DNA of 64,000 bases from Paraburkholderia sp. BL23I1N1 (GTDB lineage Bacteria; Pseudomonadota; Gammaproteobacteria; Burkholderiales; Burkholderiaceae). The notes beneath the pieces were generated by a model. The model was given only the letters and a program-made list of their open reading frames with translations. It searched no databases and was not told the DNA's origin. The translations under genes were made by a program, and so were the position numbers. Location: NCBI RefSeq assembly GCF_003610295.1, contig NZ_RAPV01000001.1:5828001-5892000 (forward strand). Direction: 5' to 3'. Below are positions 9,043-18,089 of this stretch, in pieces (within the stretch, counting starts at the first letter, position 1; each line of letters opens with the position of its first letter).

Positions 9043-10197
9043 TTACGCAGCCGCGTCGATCAGTCCGCCCGTACGGGCGAGCTGGGTCAAATGGTGCTCG
9101 GCCCCGCCGAACAGAATGTCGATCACGCTTAGTCGGCGCAGATAATGGCCCACCGTGCACTCCTCGGTCATACCGATGCCGCCGTGCAGTTGCACGCCCT
9201 GCTGGCCCACGAAGCGCCCGGCCCGGCCGATCTGCACCTTGGCTGCCGCCATGCTGCGCTCGCGTTCCGCTACATCGGGCTCGTCGCTCATCATCGTGGC
9301 GAACAGAGCCATGCTGCGTGCCTGCTCGATCATGACCAGCATGTCCACCGCGCGATGCTGCAACGCCTGGAACGAGCCAATGGCGACGCCGAACTGTTTG
9401 CGCACCTTGAGGTACTCGACGGTTTGCTCGTGAGCCGCCGACATCGCGCCGACCGCTTCGGCGCACAGCGCGCTGATCGCCTGGGCTGCAACCGTTTCGA
9501 GCAACGGCCACGCTTCGCCGGCCACGCCGACGACATCGTCGTCAGTCACGCGCACGCCGGACAGATCGATATCCGCCGCGCGTAACCGGTCCTGCGTCGG
9601 ATATTCGCGGCGCTCGACGCCCGGAGCGTCGGCCTCGACCAGAAACAGCGCAATGCCGTCGCGGTCTCGGCGTGCGCCGGATACGCGCGCCGAGACGATC
9701 AGCCGGTCCGCGCTGCCGCCGTGCACGACGACGCGCTTCGCGCCGTCCAGTACCCACCCGCCGCCGTCGCGTCGCGCGGTGGCGGCGACGTCGGCGAGGT
9801 CGTAGCGCGACTGCGGCTCGGCGTGAGCGAACGCCATCAGCAGCGAGCCGTCGGCAATGCGCGGCAGGATAGCTTCGCGCTGCGCCGCGCTCCCGCCCGC
9901 ACGGATGCATCCGCCTCCAAGCACCACGGTCGCCAGATAAGGTTCGACGACGAGCCCGCGTCCGAACGCCTCCATCACGATCATCGTTTCAACGGGACCG
10001 CAGCCGCTGCCGTCGAAATTTTCATCGAACGTCAGGCCCAGCAGTCCCATGTTCGCGTAGCGGGCCCACTGAACGCGGCTAAACCCTTCCGGCTCGGCCA
10101 GATACCGCGCACGTTGCTCAAAGCCGTACTCGTCTTTCACGAGCCGCTCGACGCTGTCCTTGAGCATGCGCTGCTCGTCGGTGAAATCAAAGTCCAT
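9043..10197 (-). CDS. Acyl-CoA dehydrogenase, small subunit of second pair
   Basis: 384 residues from the start MDFDFTDEQRML; the frame stays open to 10290 but the first 31 codons look spurious. It has the same overall pattern as the 4875-6008 protein: GGIGMTEE, then ILFGGAEHHL in place of the catalytic EGT motif. It therefore probably needs the adjacent 10229-11428 protein for activity. Gap to the partner is 31 bp. Likely a second alpha2beta2 dehydrogenase for a different intermediate. Confidence 0.87.
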   Translation of the reverse strand: MDFDFTDEQRMLKDSVERLVKDEYGFEQRARYLAEPEGFSRVQWARYANMGLLGLTFDENFDGSGCGPVETMIVMEAFGRGLVVEPYLATVVLGGGCIRAGGSAAQREAILPRIADGSLLMAFAHAEPQSRYDLADVAATARRDGGGWVLDGAKRVVVHGGSADRLIVSARVSGARRDRDGIALFLVEADAPGVERREYPTQDRLRAADIDLSGVRVTDDDVVGVAGEAWPLLETVAAQAISALCAEAVGAMSAAHEQTVEYLKVRKQFGVAIGSFQALQHRAVDMLVMIEQARSMALFATMMSDEPDVAERERSMAAAKVQIGRAGRFVGQQGVQLHGGIGMTEECTVGHYLRRLSVIDILFGGAEHHLTQLARTGGLIDAAA

Positions 10198-10228
10198 GGC
10201 CGATGCTTCTCCGCATTTCGATTGACGC

Positions 10229-11428
10229 TCAAAGTCCGAGAACGGACTTGGCGAGAATGTTTTTCTGGATTTCGTTCGATCCGCCGACAATCGAAACGTG
10301 TCGCGCGAAATAATGGTTCGGCGCGATGGTCAACGCCCAGTCGGGCTCGCGAAGCGGCTCACCCAGGCCGCGCAGGAAATCGAGGTCGAGCGGCAGCGCA
10401 TCGGGCCCCGCCACTTCAAGAAGAAGCTCGGCCGCCAGTTGCTGCAGCTCGGAACCCTTGATCTTCAGGATCGAGGTTTTCGGGTCGGGCACATGACTGC
10501 CGCGCGCGCTGCTTTCGGCAATCACCCGCATCTGGGTGATTTCTAGCGCCTTCAGTTCGACTTCGATCGCCACGACGCGCTCGCGAAATTGCAGGTCGTC
10601 CCACAGCACGCCGTCGCCGCTCGGCACGCGTTTCGCGAGATCCTTCGCGTGGCGGATGCGCATCTTCGAGACGCCCACACGGGCGATCCCGCTGCGCTCG
10701 TTGCCGAGCAGAAACTTGGCGTAGTCCCAGCCTTTGTTCTCTTCACCGATCCGGTTCGCCACCGGCACGCGCACGTTATCGAAGAACACCTCGTTGGTTT
10801 CGTGATAACCGTCGATGGTGATGATCGGCCGCACCGTCAAACCCGGCGTCTTCATGTCGATCAGCAGATAGGTGATGCCCTGCTGTTTTTTCGCGCTCGC
10901 ATCGGTGCGCACGAGGCAGAACATCCAGTCCGCGTGATGAGCCGTCGAGGTCCACAGCTTCTGTCCGTTGATCACATAGTGGTCTCCCTCATGAACAGCC
11001 TGGGTGCGCAGCGCTGCGAGATCCGATCCGGCGCCCGGCTCCGAAAAGCCCTGGCAGAACCAGTATTCGAGACTCGCAATGCGCGGCAGAAAATCGCGCT
11101 TCTGCTCGTCGCTGCCGAACGCGATCAGCACCGGGCCGATCATGTTGACGTTGAACGACAGCGGCTCCGGCGCGGGCGCCATATGCAACTCTTCCTTGAA
11201 GATGTACTGCTGCACCGCGCTCCAGCCGGTTCCGCCCCACGCCCTGTCCCATGCGGGCGTCGCCCAGCCGCGCTCGTACAGGATGCGCTGCCAGCGGCGC
11301 AGGTCGTTCGCGGAGTAACGCTGCCCTAACACTGCCTTGCGGCGGATGTCGTCCGGCAAGACTTCCTTGAAAAAGGCTCTCACCTCGTCGCGGAATGCCA
11401 GTTCTTCATCGGTGTATCGCAGATCCAT
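10229..11428 (-). CDS. Acyl-CoA dehydrogenase, large subunit of second pair
   Basis: 399 residues. FCQGFSEPGAGSDLA is intact. The C-terminal motif reads VGGSNEIQ (Gly for the canonical Glu), with a candidate catalytic Glu in LGNERSG. Partner of the 9043-10197 protein and closely similar to the 6018-7235 protein, consistent with duplication of a whole dehydrogenase pair within the operon. Confidence 0.9.
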   Translation of the reverse strand: MDLRYTDEELAFRDEVRAFFKEVLPDDIRRKAVLGQRYSANDLRRWQRILYERGWATPAWDRAWGGTGWSAVQQYIFKEELHMAPAPEPLSFNVNMIGPVLIAFGSDEQKRDFLPRIASLEYWFCQGFSEPGAGSDLAALRTQAVHEGDHYVINGQKLWTSTAHHADWMFCLVRTDASAKKQQGITYLLIDMKTPGLTVRPIITIDGYHETNEVFFDNVRVPVANRIGEENKGWDYAKFLLGNERSGIARVGVSKMRIRHAKDLAKRVPSGDGVLWDDLQFRERVVAIEVELKALEITQMRVIAESSARGSHVPDPKTSILKIKGSELQQLAAELLLEVAGPDALPLDLDFLRGLGEPLREPDWALTIAPNHYFARHVSIVGGSNEIQKNILAKSVLGL

Positions 11429-11506
11429 GCGTGTCTCGTCTCGATTCGTCGATTCGTTGATGCGGCGCCGATGGCAGTTCCGTCGCTTGATTCGCTCGCC
11501 CGTTTC

Positions 11507-12655
11507 TCAGGCCAGCGTCCCTGCCTGTTTCAGTTCGCCGATTCGCTGCGCGTCGAGCCACGTGGCGAGCGCGGCGTCGACCGTGGCCGGATCAGGTGCT
11601 TCGGGCGGCGTCGGCATCGCGGGCACCGTCGACGAAAAGCGCGGCGCGGGCGCGGGTTGCACGATCCCATCAATCTCTACAAAGGTCTGACGCGCTTTCA
11701 GGTGAGGATGCTCAGGCGCTTCGCACCACGACAGCACGGGCGCGAAACACGCATCTGAGTGTTCCAGCAAAGTGGTCCACTGCGCGCGGCTGCGGCGCTT
11801 GAATCTGAGCGCAAACAACGCGCGCGCGGCCGGCCAGTTGCTCTCGTCAAGCTGGGCGCCGAGCGTGTCCGGTGAAATGTCGAGCAAGCGAAGCAACTCC
11901 AGATAAAACTTGTCTTCGATCGGGCCCACCGTAATCCATTTGCCGTCGGCGCACTCGTAGACGTCGTAGAAATGCGAACCTGAATCGGTAATATTGGTGC
12001 CGCGCTCCTCGCGCCAGATGCCGGCCGCCTGCATGCCGAAAAAGGTCGTGGCCAGATTCGCCGTGCCGTCGACGATCGCGGCATCCACCACTTGCCCCGC
12101 GCCGCCATTGCGGGCGTGAAGAATTGCGGCGAGCAGACCCATCGCGAGATACATCGAGCCGCCCGCGTAGTCGCCGATCAGGTTCAGCGGAATCGACGGC
12201 GGCTGCTCGAAACGGCCGATCGCGTTGAGCACGCCCGTGATCGCGATGTAGTTCAGATCGTGACCGGCGTACTGCGCGAGCGGGCCGTCCTGTCCCCAGC
12301 CGGTAATGCGCCCATAGGCGAGCTTCGGATTGCGCGCGAGACACGCTTGCGGCCCGAGACCCAGACGCTCGGTCACACCGGGACGAAATCCCTCGATCAA
12401 CGCGTCCGCGCTTTCCACCAGCGTCAGCACGAGGTCGATTGCGGCCGGGTCCTTGAGATCGAGCGCGATCGTCTTGCGATTGCGCAGCAGCAGGTTGTAG
12501 CGCAACGGACGCTCGATACCGAGCTTCACCGGTTGCCGCCGGTCGATGCGCAGCACCGTCGCGCCGAGGTCGGCGAGCAACATTGCGCACATGGGCCCTG
12601 GCCCGATGCCGGCCAGTTCGATGATCTTCACACCTGCGAGCGGCCCCATGTTCAA
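11507..12655 (-). CDS. CaiB/BaiF-type CoA-transferase (class III)
   Basis: 382 residues. The N-terminal half has the family pattern GVKIIELAGIGPGPMCAMLL, ADLGATVLRID and RNRKTIALDLKD. The GHDLNYIA segment matches alpha-methylacyl-CoA racemase-like members of the family as well as CoA-transferases. It could therefore either move CoA between acids or epimerise an alpha-methyl centre, a step needed in terpenoid and sterol side-chain beta-oxidation. It overlaps the SDR gene at 12652 by ATGA, showing tight coupling. Confidence 0.85.
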   Translation of the reverse strand: MNMGPLAGVKIIELAGIGPGPMCAMLLADLGATVLRIDRRQPVKLGIERPLRYNLLLRNRKTIALDLKDPAAIDLVLTLVESADALIEGFRPGVTERLGLGPQACLARNPKLAYGRITGWGQDGPLAQYAGHDLNYIAITGVLNAIGRFEQPPSIPLNLIGDYAGGSMYLAMGLLAAILHARNGGAGQVVDAAIVDGTANLATTFFGMQAAGIWREERGTNITDSGSHFYDVYECADGKWITVGPIEDKFYLELLRLLDISPDTLGAQLDESNWPAARALFALRFKRRSRAQWTTLLEHSDACFAPVLSWCEAPEHPHLKARQTFVEIDGIVQPAPAPRFSSTVPAMPTPPEAPDPATVDAALATWLDAQRIGELKQAGTLA

Positions 12656-13506
12656 CCCTTACGCGCGTGAGCACGCATCGCGTCCCACTGTTCGTCGGTC
12701 CAGTCCTGCATCGCGCGGAACGTGGGACCGCCCACGCCTTGCATCCAGCGTCCGCCGTCGATCACGATCATGTCGCCGGTGATATAGCCCGAACCATCCG
12801 ACGCCAGGTACGCATACAGATCGGCGAGTTCGGCATGATCGCCGAAACGCCGCAGCGGCACGCTGCGATCCTGCGATTCGACCTGCGAGCCGGGCGGATA
12901 GAGTTGTTCCCACGCGCCTTCGGTTGGAAACAGTCCGGGCGCCACGGCGTTCAGACGTATCCCCTTCGGCCCCCATTCGACTGCAAGACTGCGTGTCATC
13001 GCGAGCACGCCGGCCTTCGCCGCCGCGGAGGGGACAGTGAAAGCCGACCCGGTCATGGTCGGTGTCGACACCGTGCTAATGACGTTGCCTTGACGGCCGG
13101 CGTCGATCCAGCGCTTGCCCACGGCAATCGTGCAATAGAAACTGCCATGGAGCACGATGTCCAGCACCGCGTCGACCGCGCGCGGCGAGAGCGTCTCGGT
13201 CCGCGCGATAAAGTTGGCTGCCGCGTTGTTGAGCAGCAGGTCTAGCGGACCATCTCGCCAGATCGCGTCCATCATCGCTTCGACCGACTCCGCGTCGCGC
13301 ACGTCCGCTGTGATCGTCGTGACGCGCGCACCGTTGATAGCGGCGCGGAATTCTTCGGCGGTGGCGTCGAGCACTTCCTTGCGGCGGCCGCAAATCACGA
13401 GCTCCGCTCCGAGCTCCAGATAACGCCTGCCAATACTCTTACCGAGACCAGTGCCACCGCCGGTAATCAGAATCTTTTTGTCGTGGAGCAGATCGGGTGT
13501 GAACAT
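12652..13506 (-). CDS. SDR, 2,4-dienoyl-CoA reductase-like
   Basis: 284 residues with an NAD(P)-binding fold: GGGTGLGKSIG near the N-terminus and NNAAANF. The usual Tyr of YxxxK is missing; the segment reads PSAAAKAGV, as in peroxisomal 2,4-dienoyl-CoA reductases, so it may reduce a conjugated dienoyl-CoA rather than oxidise an alcohol. Start 13506 (MFTPDLLHDK) is preferred; the longer frame to 13545 lacks family similarity. Its stop overlaps the start of the CoA-transferase gene. Confidence 0.85.
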   Translation of the reverse strand: MFTPDLLHDKKILITGGGTGLGKSIGRRYLELGAELVICGRRKEVLDATAEEFRAAINGARVTTITADVRDAESVEAMMDAIWRDGPLDLLLNNAAANFIARTETLSPRAVDAVLDIVLHGSFYCTIAVGKRWIDAGRQGNVISTVSTPTMTGSAFTVPSAAAKAGVLAMTRSLAVEWGPKGIRLNAVAPGLFPTEGAWEQLYPPGSQVESQDRSVPLRRFGDHAELADLYAYLASDGSGYITGDMIVIDGGRWMQGVGGPTFRAMQDWTDEQWDAMRAHARKG

Positions 13507-13597
13507 GGTCTGTGTACTTCCGTAATTGGCAATGGCCGGAAACATGGCTAAATCAGGGCGAATCGTGGCGAGACTCGCATGACGAGCCTCCCGATGC

Positions 13598-14452
13598 TCA
13601 GTCGCCGGTGAACACGGCTTTGCGTTTCTCCATGAAAGCCGCGACGGCTTCCGCGTGATCGCTCGTCTGGCGTGTGAGCGGATTCAAATCGACTTCGAGC
13701 CGCCATGCGTCTTCGATCGAATTGCCCGCGTTCGCGAGGTTCGCCTTCAGCATCGCCAGCGTCACGGGCGCGTAGCTGGAGAAACGCGCGGCGAGTTCGA
13801 GCGCGGCTTCGAGCGCGCCGCCAGGCTCGGCCGTCTGATTGACGAGACCGATGCGCAGCGCGGTCGCTGCGTCGATCACATCCGCTTTCAACATCAGTTC
13901 GCGCGCCTTGCCACCGCCGACCTTCTGCGGCAATGTCCACAAAAGCCCGGTGTCCGGCAGCAAACCGACCTTGGCGAAGGCGCAGCAATATTGCGCCGCG
14001 CTGCTGCCCACCGCGAGATCGCACGCAGCAGCCAGCGACAGACCGGCGCCAAAACAGGCGCCCTCGACCGCGGCAACGACCGGCTTCGTGCCGGTGTAGA
14101 TCAGGCGGAACAGACGCACGCCCACCGCGATGCGCTCGCGCAGTTCCAGCAACGATGGCGTGGCAGCCTGCATCTCGGACAAGTCGCCGCCCGCGCAGAA
14201 ATGACCACCCGCGCCGGTCAAAACGATCGCCCGGGTCGTGGCATCCGCGTGAAAAAGGCGTTCGAAGGCTTGGATGAGCGCAATGCGCATCCTCATCGAA
14301 AAGGCGTTGCGGCGTTGCGGATAGTTCATCGTGACGACAGCCACGCCACCCTCGTGGCACACCTGCACGATATCGTCCGGTTCATCCACGCCCGCCTGGC
14401 TGTTCGCGTCCCGCAGTGCTTCGCGCAGTGCTTTGTTTCGATCGACACTCAT
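13598..14452 (-). CDS. Enoyl-CoA hydratase/isomerase, tandem paralogue 1
   Basis: 284 residues with the crotonase fold: FCAGGDLSEM, then ACFGAGLSLAAACD. A roughly 17-residue N-terminal extension precedes the family core. It shares with the two following genes the blocks RRNA, KVGLLPDTGLLWTLP and an EKRK tail, marking an in-situ triplication. GLLPDTGLLW resembles PaaG-type 1,2-epoxyacyl-CoA isomerases, so isomerisation is an alternative to hydration. Start 14452 is chosen because the frame to 14503 lacks similarity. Confidence 0.85.
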   Translation of the reverse strand: MSVDRNKALREALRDANSQAGVDEPDDIVQVCHEGGVAVVTMNYPQRRNAFSMRMRIALIQAFERLFHADATTRAIVLTGAGGHFCAGGDLSEMQAATPSLLELRERIAVGVRLFRLIYTGTKPVVAAVEGACFGAGLSLAAACDLAVGSSAAQYCCAFAKVGLLPDTGLLWTLPQKVGGGKARELMLKADVIDAATALRIGLVNQTAEPGGALEAALELAARFSSYAPVTLAMLKANLANAGNSIEDAWRLEVDLNPLTRQTSDHAEAVAAFMEKRKAVFTGD

Positions 14453-14468
14453 CGGAGAACCCCAATGT

Positions 14469-15275
14469 TCATTGGCCGGTGAACACCGGCTTGCTCCTAT
14501 CAAAAACCGCCCGACACGCAGCCTGATGATCCCTGGATTGGCGCAGCACCGGCTGATAGTCGATCTCCGTGCGCAGCGCGGCGTTCATCGTGGACGCGCC
14601 GTCGGTCAACGCGGCCTTGAGCAGCGCGACGCCGAGCGGCGGAAGTTCGGCGAGGCCGCGGGCCACATCGATTGCGGCGCCAAGCGCGGCACCCGGTTCC
14701 ACCAGCTCGTTCGCGAGACCGATCTCAGCCGCTTCGACACCGTCGATTTCCACCGCGAGCGACAGCATCTCGCGGGCGTGCGCCATGCCGATTTTTTCAG
14801 GCAACGTCCACAGAATACCGGTATCGGGAATGAGCCCGACACGCAGAAATGCCGCGCAAAAGCGCGCGTTGGAGGCCGCCACGACGTAATCGGCCGCCAC
14901 GGCGAGCGACAGTCCCGCACCGAACGCCACGCCTTCGACGGCGGCCACGACCGGCTTCGCGCCCGCCATCATGTCGTGCACCACGACGCACGATTCAGCC
15001 AGAATCTCGCGGCTTTGCAGAATGGTCCGCTGCGTCATCTCGGAGATGTCGGCGCCCGCGCAAAAGTGCTCACTCGCGCCGGTCAGCACGATGGCGCGTG
15101 ATTCAGGGTCCGCGGACAGCAGACGGTGCATCGTGTCGCGCAGCGACTGACGCATCTGCCGTCCCATTGCATTGCGGCGGCCAGGATTGTTCAGCGTGAC
15201 AATGGCCACTGCGCCTTCCCGGCTCACCTCGATCGAGGCCGACGCATTACCCGGATTCGCAGGTTTTTCGCTCAT
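14469..15275 (-). CDS. Enoyl-CoA hydratase/isomerase, tandem paralogue 2
   Basis: 268 residues. FCAGADISEM and VAFGAGLSLAVAAD give the CoA and oxyanion sites; RVGLIPDTGILWTLP matches its neighbours. It lies 16 bp from paralogue 1 and 12 bp from paralogue 3, so the three are co-translated. The C-terminus is FDRSKPVFTGQ rather than the EKRK form. Which double-bond or ring step it serves is unknown. Confidence 0.85.
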   Translation of the reverse strand: MSEKPANPGNASASIEVSREGAVAIVTLNNPGRRNAMGRQMRQSLRDTMHRLLSADPESRAIVLTGASEHFCAGADISEMTQRTILQSREILAESCVVVHDMMAGAKPVVAAVEGVAFGAGLSLAVAADYVVAASNARFCAAFLRVGLIPDTGILWTLPEKIGMAHAREMLSLAVEIDGVEAAEIGLANELVEPGAALGAAIDVARGLAELPPLGVALLKAALTDGASTMNAALRTEIDYQPVLRQSRDHQAACRAVFDRSKPVFTGQ

Positions 15276-15287
15276 GATGTGCTTTCC

Positions 15288-16088
15288 CTAGTCGGCCACA
15301 AAAACCGGCTTGCGTTTTTCCATGAAGGCGCTGACGGCTTCACGGTGTTCACGGCTGCGGCGCAGGATGGGCTGCAGGTTCACTTCGGTTTCGATCGCTT
15401 CGTCGAGCGTGCGGATACCGGTGGCCAGCGCCGCTTTGAGATGCGCCGTCGCCACCGCCGGCAGCGCCGCATATTGGCCGGCAATTCCCAGCGCCGCGGC
15501 GAGCGCCTGTCCAGGCTCGACCACCCGATTGGCGAAACCGATCTGCAACGCTTCGGCTCCGTTGAATTCGCGGGCGCTCAGCATCAGTTCACGCGCGCGT
15601 CCGCCGCCGACGCGCTGCGCAAGCGACCAGTAAAGACCGCTATCGGGCAGCAACCCGACTTTGATGAATGCACTCGCATAGCGCGCCGCCGATGAACTGA
15701 CCACCATGTCGCACGCGGCCGCGAGCGAAAGGCCCGCGCCGAACGCAAAGCCTTCGACGGCAGCGACGATGGCCTTCGGCCCGGACACCATCAGTTTGAA
15801 GATGTCGAGCGGCAACTGGTTGCGCTCGCGATATTCGAGTACCTTGCGCGGCTTCATCTCCGAGATATCGCCGCCGGCGCAGAACGTATTGCCGGCACCT
15901 GTCAGCACGATGGCCCGGCAACCGTCTTCGTGGTGCATCAGGTGATGCAGGCGGTCGTACAGCGTTTCGCGCATCTTCAGCGAGAACGCATTGCGCCGTT
16001 CTGGATAGTTCAGCGTGACGATTGCGATCGCGCCGTCATGGTCGACCTGCACGATTTGCGTCGCGTCGCCGGTGGCCTGCTCGCTCAT
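15288..16088 (-). CDS. Enoyl-CoA hydratase/isomerase, tandem paralogue 3
   Basis: 266 residues with the crotonase fold: FCAGGDISEM, FAFGAGLSLAAACD, KVGLLPDSGLYWSLA, and C-terminal EKRKPVF. Third of three adjacent paralogues. Family members act on CoA thioesters in the cytoplasm. The triplet may form mixed trimers or handle successive intermediates; both are inferences. Confidence 0.85.
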   Translation of the reverse strand: MSEQATGDATQIVQVDHDGAIAIVTLNYPERRNAFSLKMRETLYDRLHHLMHHEDGCRAIVLTGAGNTFCAGGDISEMKPRKVLEYRERNQLPLDIFKLMVSGPKAIVAAVEGFAFGAGLSLAAACDMVVSSSAARYASAFIKVGLLPDSGLYWSLAQRVGGGRARELMLSAREFNGAEALQIGFANRVVEPGQALAAALGIAGQYAALPAVATAHLKAALATGIRTLDEAIETEVNLQPILRRSREHREAVSAFMEKRKPVFVAD

Positions 16089-16172
16089 CTGTCTGTCTCC
16101 TTGTCGACTGGAGTTAGCGCTTTAGCGCTTACTCCAGTCCCATGCAAAGCTGCCCGCGCCCGCCGCGCCCCA

Positions 16173-17324
16173 TCACAACGTTTCCTCAGTGCCGAGAATC
16201 ACAGTAGCCTGGCTCGACAAGACACCGCCGTTACCATGCGCGACGGCGAGCCGCGCGCCCGGCACCTGCCGTTCTCCCGCACGCCCGGTGAGCTGCCGCA
16301 GTGCTTCTTCCATCAAAAACAGCCCATACATACCGGGATGCACGCACGACAAACCGCCGCCATTGGTGTTGACCGCGAGACGGCCGCCCGGCGCAATCGC
16401 GCCGTCGGCGACGAAGCGGCCGCCCTCGCCCTTCGGACAAAAACCGAGGTCCTCGAGGAACAGAATAGTGTTGATCGTGAACGCGTCGTACAGCATCGCG
16501 ACGTCGATCTCGCCGGCATTCACGCCCGCCATTTCATAGGCACGCCGCCCGGATTCCCTTGCGGCCGTCACGGTCAGATCGGGCATGTTCGCGATTTCCC
16601 GATGCGACGTGGCCGAACCTGCCCCGAGCAGATATACCGGCCTGGCGCTCAGATCGCGCGCACGCTCGGCGCGCACCATCACGATGGCCGCCGCGCCGTC
16701 GGTCACGAGACAACAGTCGCGCACGGAAAGCGGATCGGAGACAAGGCGCGCGCCCAGTACATCGTCGATAGACATTGGGGTTCGCACGAAGGCCTCAGGA
16801 TTGAGCCCGGCCCATTTGCGCGCCGCGACCGCCACTTCCGCAAGATCTCTGCGTGTGGTGCCGTATTGGTGCATGTGCCGAGCCGCGGCAAGCGCATACG
16901 ACGACACCGGATTCATCGGCTTATACGGCGTCTCCCACGGCGAGGGGCGCGACGACTGCACGAGTTTGCCTGAGGCGCTGCGCTGATTGCTGCCGTAGGC
17001 GATCAGCGCCACGTCGATCTGGCCGGTGACGAGCGCCATTGCCGCGGTGTGCGCATAGATCTCGAATGCCGAACCGCCGCTGCGGTTGTTGTCGGTGAAC
17101 TTCGGGTGAATGCCGAGATACTCGGCGAATGTCAGGCCGGACAGCATGTCGTCCGGCGTGCAAACGAACAGGCCGTCGACGTCGGCCGGCGACAGCCCGA
17201 CCTGCGCCAGCGCATCGACCGACGCACGCGCGGCGAGATCCAGCGACGACTTGCCCGGCGCCTCGCCGATTCCATATGTCGCGCCAGCCACCAGCGCGGT
17301 ACGCCCACGTAAGCTGAATTCCAT
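16173..17324 (-). CDS. Thiolase-fold lipid-transfer-type aldolase (Ltp2-like)
   Basis: 383 residues with the SCP2-thiolase fold. At the position of the thiolase nucleophile the sequence reads NNRSGGSAF, with no Cys, so ordinary thiolysis is unlikely. It keeps YDAFT, NTNGGGLSCVHPG and HGNGG. Family members lacking the Cys and paired with a DUF35 protein (Ltp2/ChsH2 type) are retro-aldolases that cut short side chains from steroid CoA thioesters, releasing acetyl- or propionyl-CoA and a ketone. The DUF35 gene lies 60 bp upstream here, which supports that reading. Substrate is inferred, not known. Confidence 0.82.
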   Translation of the reverse strand: MEFSLRGRTALVAGATYGIGEAPGKSSLDLAARASVDALAQVGLSPADVDGLFVCTPDDMLSGLTFAEYLGIHPKFTDNNRSGGSAFEIYAHTAAMALVTGQIDVALIAYGSNQRSASGKLVQSSRPSPWETPYKPMNPVSSYALAAARHMHQYGTTRRDLAEVAVAARKWAGLNPEAFVRTPMSIDDVLGARLVSDPLSVRDCCLVTDGAAAIVMVRAERARDLSARPVYLLGAGSATSHREIANMPDLTVTAARESGRRAYEMAGVNAGEIDVAMLYDAFTINTILFLEDLGFCPKGEGGRFVADGAIAPGGRLAVNTNGGGLSCVHPGMYGLFLMEEALRQLTGRAGERQVPGARLAVAHGNGGVLSSQATVILGTEETL

Positions 17325-17384
17325 ACGATCTGTCTCTCGTCGATGCAGCAGCTGTCTTCAGCGCATGCTGCCGCTTAGCTGGCC

Positions 17385-17750
17385 TCAGGCTGGCTCGAAC
17401 ACGAGCAACGCCGCGTCGTCCCTGTACACGATTTTCGCCTGAACAGGCATGCCAATGCGCACCGCGTCCGGATCGATACCTTCAACACAGCTGAGCATTC
17501 TCACGCCTTCGTCAAGGTCGATCAGCGCGACGTTGTAACTCGGCGTGGGCGCTTTTTGCCTCACCACCGTGGTCGAATACACCGTGCCCCGCCCGCAGGC
17601 TTCGATCCATTCGAGATCTCGCGCGCCCGTGACCGGCTCGGCCACGCGCGGATAAAACACATGCCGGCCGCTGCTGCGGCTGCGCTGAATCATCAAGCGG
17701 CCTTCGGCAAGAAACTTCTGATAGTCGACTTCAGGACAAACAGACTCCAT
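17385..17750 (-). CDS. DUF35 OB-fold protein, partner of the aldolase
   Basis: 121 residues with the DUF35 OB-fold pattern (GRGTVYSTTVVRQ, YNVALIDLDEGVRML, VYRDD). The N-terminal rubredoxin-like zinc ribbon usually has four Cys; here the region GRHVFYPR lacks them. A strong GGGAGGAG site precedes the ATG at 17750; the frame continues to 17813 without family similarity. First gene of the long minus-strand operon, under site C. In known systems such proteins form the CoA-binding wall of the aldolase complex. Confidence 0.82.
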   Translation of the reverse strand: MESVCPEVDYQKFLAEGRLMIQRSRSSGRHVFYPRVAEPVTGARDLEWIEACGRGTVYSTTVVRQKAPTPSYNVALIDLDEGVRMLSCVEGIDPDAVRIGMPVQAKIVYRDDAALLVFEPA

Positions 17751-17840
17751 TTCGCTCCTCCCATGCACTACGCAAAGGGCCTCGACGCCGAACCAACCCG
17801 GTCTCCGTGTCACTTATCGACCGGAGAAAATCCAATAGTC

Positions 17841-17864
17841 GAACAACGTTCTTAATACTAAACG
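17841..17864 (-). promoter_or_regulatory. Regulon operator, site C (upstream of the 13-gene operon)
   Basis: Read on the minus strand: CGTTTA, 7 bases, then GAACGTTGTTC (17841-17851), about 90 bp before the DUF35 start. Two weaker relatives with GCTC in the second arm lie between this site and site D (17892-17902 and 17935-17945). Confidence 0.6.
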
Positions 17865-18006
17865 CGTGACAGCGGCCATGTCAACCGTGCCGAACCGTGC
17901 TCGCGTGCTGTCCGACAAGGCTCTCACTACATCCGAACAACGCTCGCGGCGCACTACGGGCAAACCCCTGTTCGCTCGACATCACGCTTGACGAGTCCGG
18001 AGTCAT

Positions 18007-18030
18007 CGTTTACGTTATCGAACAGTGTTC
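18007..18030 (+). promoter_or_regulatory. Regulon operator, site D (upstream of the bad-type operon)
   Basis: CGTTTA (18007-18012), 7 bases, then the perfect palindrome GAACAGTGTTC (18020-18030), 60 bp before the GTG of the dehydrogenase gene. A TATTTT about 18 bases after TTTACG could be the -10, which would put the palindrome inside the promoter spacer. Confidence 0.62.
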
Positions 18031-18089
18031 ATTATTTTGAAGATCGGTTGATATATCGAACCTGGCGCCATTAGCAAGAGACTTACAAC

